A stretch of 64,000 bases of DNA, taken from Oasisia sp. SBJ-2009 (lineage: Eukaryota; Annelida; Polychaeta; Sabellida; Siboglinidae). The stretch covers positions 45,438,051 to 45,502,050 of the forward strand of contig OZ024865.1 of the NCBI GenBank assembly GCA_964017155.1, read 5' to 3'. Shown one piece after another: positions 61,667 through 64,000 of this stretch. The position numbers were made by a program, and so were the translations under genes. Position 1 is the stretch's first letter. The number at the start of each line of letters is the position of its first letter. The notes below the pieces were generated by a model. It ran no database searches. It saw only the letters and a list, made by a program, of their open reading frames with translations, and was not told where the DNA came from.

Positions 61667-63003
61667 TGTGCGTGTGCGTGTGCGTGTGCGTGTGCGTGTG
61701 CGTGTGCGTGTGCGTGTGCGTGTGCGTGTGCGTGTGCGTGTGCGTGTGCGTGTGCGTGTGCGTGTGCGTGTGCGTGTGCGTGTGCGTGTGCGTGTGCGTG
61801 TGCGTGTGCGTGTGCGTGTGCGTGTGCGTGTGCGTGTGCGTGTGCGTGTGCGTGTGCGTGTGCGTGTGCGTGTGCGTGTGCGTGTGCGTGTGCGTGTGCG
61901 TGTGCGTGTGCGTGTGCGTGTGCGTGTGCGTGTGCGTGTGCGTGTGCGTGTGCGTGTGCGTGTGCGTGTGCGTGTGCGTGTGCGTGTGCGTGTGCGTGTG
62001 CGTGTGCGTGTGCGTGTGCGTGTGCGTGTGCGTGTGCGTGTGCGTGTGCGTGTGCGTGTGCGTGTGCGTGTGCGTGTGCGTGTGCGTGTGCGTGTGCGTG
62101 TGCGTGTGCGTGTGCGTGTGCGTGTGCGTGTGCGTGTGCGTGTGCGTGTGCGTGTGCGTGTGCGTGTGCGTGTGCGTGTGCGTGTGCGTGTGCGTGTGCG
62201 TGTGCGTGTGCGTGTGCGTGTGCGTGTGCGTGTGCGTGTGCGTGTGCGTGTGCGTGTGCGTGTGCGTGTGCGTGTGCGTGTGCGTGTGCGTGTGCGTGTG
62301 CGTGTGCGTGTGCGTGTGCGTGTGCGTGTGCGTGTGCGTGTGCGTGTGCGTGTGCGTGTGCGTGTGCGTGTGCGTGTGCGTGTGCGTGTGCGTGTGCGTG
62401 TGCGTGTGCGTGTGCGTGTGCGTGTGCGTGTGCGTGTGCGTGTGCGTGTGCGTGTGCGTGTGCGTGTGCGTGTGCGTGTGCGTGTGCGTGTGCGTGTGCG
62501 TGTGCGTGTGCGTGTGCGTGTGCGTGTGCGTGTGCGTGTGCGTGTGCGTGTGCGTGTGCGTGTGCGTGTGCGTGTGCGTGTGCGTGTGCGTGTGCGTGTG
62601 CGTGTGCGTGTGCGTGTGCGTGTGCGTGTGCGTGTGCGTGTGCGTGTGCGTGTGCGTGTGCGTGTGCGTGTGCGTGTGCGTGTGCGTGTGCGTGTGCGTG
62701 TGCGTGTGCGTGTGCGTGTGCGTGTGCGTGTGCGTGTGCGTGTGCGTGTGCGTGTGCGTGTGCGTGTGCGTGTGCGTGTGCGTGTGCGTGTGCGTGTGCG
62801 TGTGCGTGTGCGTGTGCGTGTGCGTGTGCGTGTGCGTGTGCGTGTGCGTGTGCGTGTGCGTGTGCGTGTGCGTGTGCGTGTGCGTGTGCGTGTGCGTGTG
62901 CGTGTGCGTGTGCGTGTGCGTGTGCGTGTGCGTGTGCGTGTGCGTGTGCGTGTGCGTGTGCGTGTGCGTGTGCGTGTGCGTGTGCGTGTGCGTGTGCGTG
63001 TGC
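61667..63003. repeat. Perfect (TGTGCG)n hexanucleotide array, ~1.34 kb
   Basis: About 223 uninterrupted units of the same hexamer, on the same strand, as 56789-58522. It starts at the 5' edge of the CR1-like element. Confidence 0.98.
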
Positions 63004-63118
63004 GAGTGCGAGTGCGAGTGCGAGTGCGTGTGCGTGTGCGTGTGCGTGTGCGTGTGCGTGTGCGTGTGCGTGTGCGTGTGCGTGTGCGTGTGCGAGTGCG
63101 AGTGCGTGTGTGTGTGTT

Positions 63119-63156
<38 letters not shown>

Positions 63157-63400
63157 TATGTGTGCGTATATGTGTGTGCGTGTGTGTGTTTGTGTGTGTG
63201 GGTGGGTGGGTGTGTACGTGTGTGTGTGTGTGCGTGCGTGCATGTACGTGTGTGTGTTTGTTTGTGTGCGTATGTGTGTGTGGGGGTGGTGGTGGGTATG
63301 TGCCTGCGTGCGTGTACGTGTGTCTGTGTGTGTGCGAGTTTGTGTGCGTGTGTGTGCGCGTGTGTATGTGTCAATGTATATTGGTGTATGTGGGTGTCGG
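63004..63400. repeat. Decaying GT-rich continuation of the hexanucleotide array
   Basis: gagtgc variants appear at 63003-63025 and 63093-63105 within TGTGCG units. Beyond that lies imperfect (GT)n with GTTT, GGTGGG and GTAC interruptions up to about 63400. The reading is of an array edge accumulating variants. Confidence 0.9.
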
Positions 63401-63509
63401 TATGTGTTTTCAAACGTCCCATCAACGTAGGTTTCACGGCTACAACAAACACTAGGTCACCAACAAACAAACATACACGAGTCAAGGTTGAATCGTAGCG
63501 TATGAGTTC

Positions 63510-63745
63510 TAACAACACACGCACACGCGCGCACAAACACCCACCAGCATGCAAATACACACACACAAAAGTGATATACAAACACAATCTCACACCGACA
63601 CACTGTCACATAAATATGGGCGCGTAGATATTCTTTCGCACCCACATATACGCACGGACGTACACACACATTCCACACACGGGATTACGTAAACTCCACG
63701 CATAAACATGCACACGCAGTCTCTATATCGCGCACACATACACAT
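63510..63745. repeat. Degenerate CA-rich low-complexity stretch
   Basis: CACA-, CGCA- and CATA-rich sequence, roughly the complement of the GT-rich block to its left. It holds no coding feature. Confidence 0.6.
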
Positions 63746-63754
63746 GCACTACGT

Positions 63755-64000
63755 TCCAGGATGTCACTTAACACGTTACCAGAAGATAATAAGGCAGACC
63801 GCCAAGTTGTCCTCCTCACATATATCTCTTCACACATCACGCCAGTACTCGAGTATCTGCACTGGTTGCCTGTCAGACAACGCATTATGTTTAAAGTACT
63901 TGTGTTTATTTATAAGGCGCTCCATGCTGTGGCGCCGAAGTACCTAGCACATATGTTACATTCACGGACTCACAACCCTCGTCTTCAGCAGCTGTATAAC
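63755..64000 (+). pseudogene. C-terminal fragment of a second non-LTR retrotransposon, runs off the window
   Basis: From 63833 the frame reads HITPVLEYLHWLPVRQRI, then FKVLVFIYKALHAVAPKYL, the conserved post-RT region of CR1/L2/Jockey-type polymerases. Upstream, RQTAKLSSS in a different frame looks like the preceding part of the same region, so a frameshift lies near 63800-63830. It is open to the right edge. It is on the opposite strand to the CR1-like element, and the sequence differs from that element's own C-terminus, so it belongs to another family. Confidence 0.85.

Overview
This is a eukaryotic, almost certainly metazoan, window. It has intron-split genes with GT-AG splice sites, tRNA-derived SINEs, non-LTR retrotransposons and very large simple-sequence arrays. 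The gene content (a fibrinogen-domain lectin with its own coiled coil) and the repeats suggest a marine invertebrate, perhaps a mollusc or other lophotrochozoan. That taxonomic guess is inference only; no single feature proves it.

Layout: (1) 1-27490 is one continuous minisatellite with a ~32-bp pyrimidine-rich unit. It is organised into higher-order blocks, including a 5.45-kb direct duplication and three ~1.65-1.69-kb tandem copies. (2) 27822-32915 on the + strand holds seven phase-compatible exons of MMAB, the mitochondrial cobalamin adenosyltransferase. The 5' exons are missing, so the satellite probably lies in, or next to, an upstream intron of this gene. (3) 32916-40790 is repeat-rich intergenic DNA: microsatellites, a ~430-bp repeat family carrying a hAT-like end, a retrotransposon 3' fragment and a decayed tandem repeat. 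(4) 40919-50752 on the + strand is a complete five-exon gene for a secreted 376-residue protein: signal peptide, four 22-residue coiled-coil repeats and a fibrinogen C-terminal domain. Its introns carry microsatellites, an RTE-type reverse transcriptase fragment, a SINE and fold-back repeats. (5) 50813-64000 is repeat territory: a 54-bp minisatellite, a 1.18-kb perfect ATTCGT array, a second SINE, and a 3.1-kb CR1-like retrotransposon (- strand) flanked on both sides by long TGTGCG arrays. A fragment of another LINE runs off the right edge.

The two host genes have no evident functional link: one is mitochondrial B12 metabolism, the other a secreted recognition or adhesion protein. The most distinctive aspect is the scale and purity of the tandem repeats, which cover well over half the window, and the way the retrotransposon and the hexanucleotide arrays are nested. 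The many long open frames inside the repeats are by-products of periodic sequence and are not annotated as genes.
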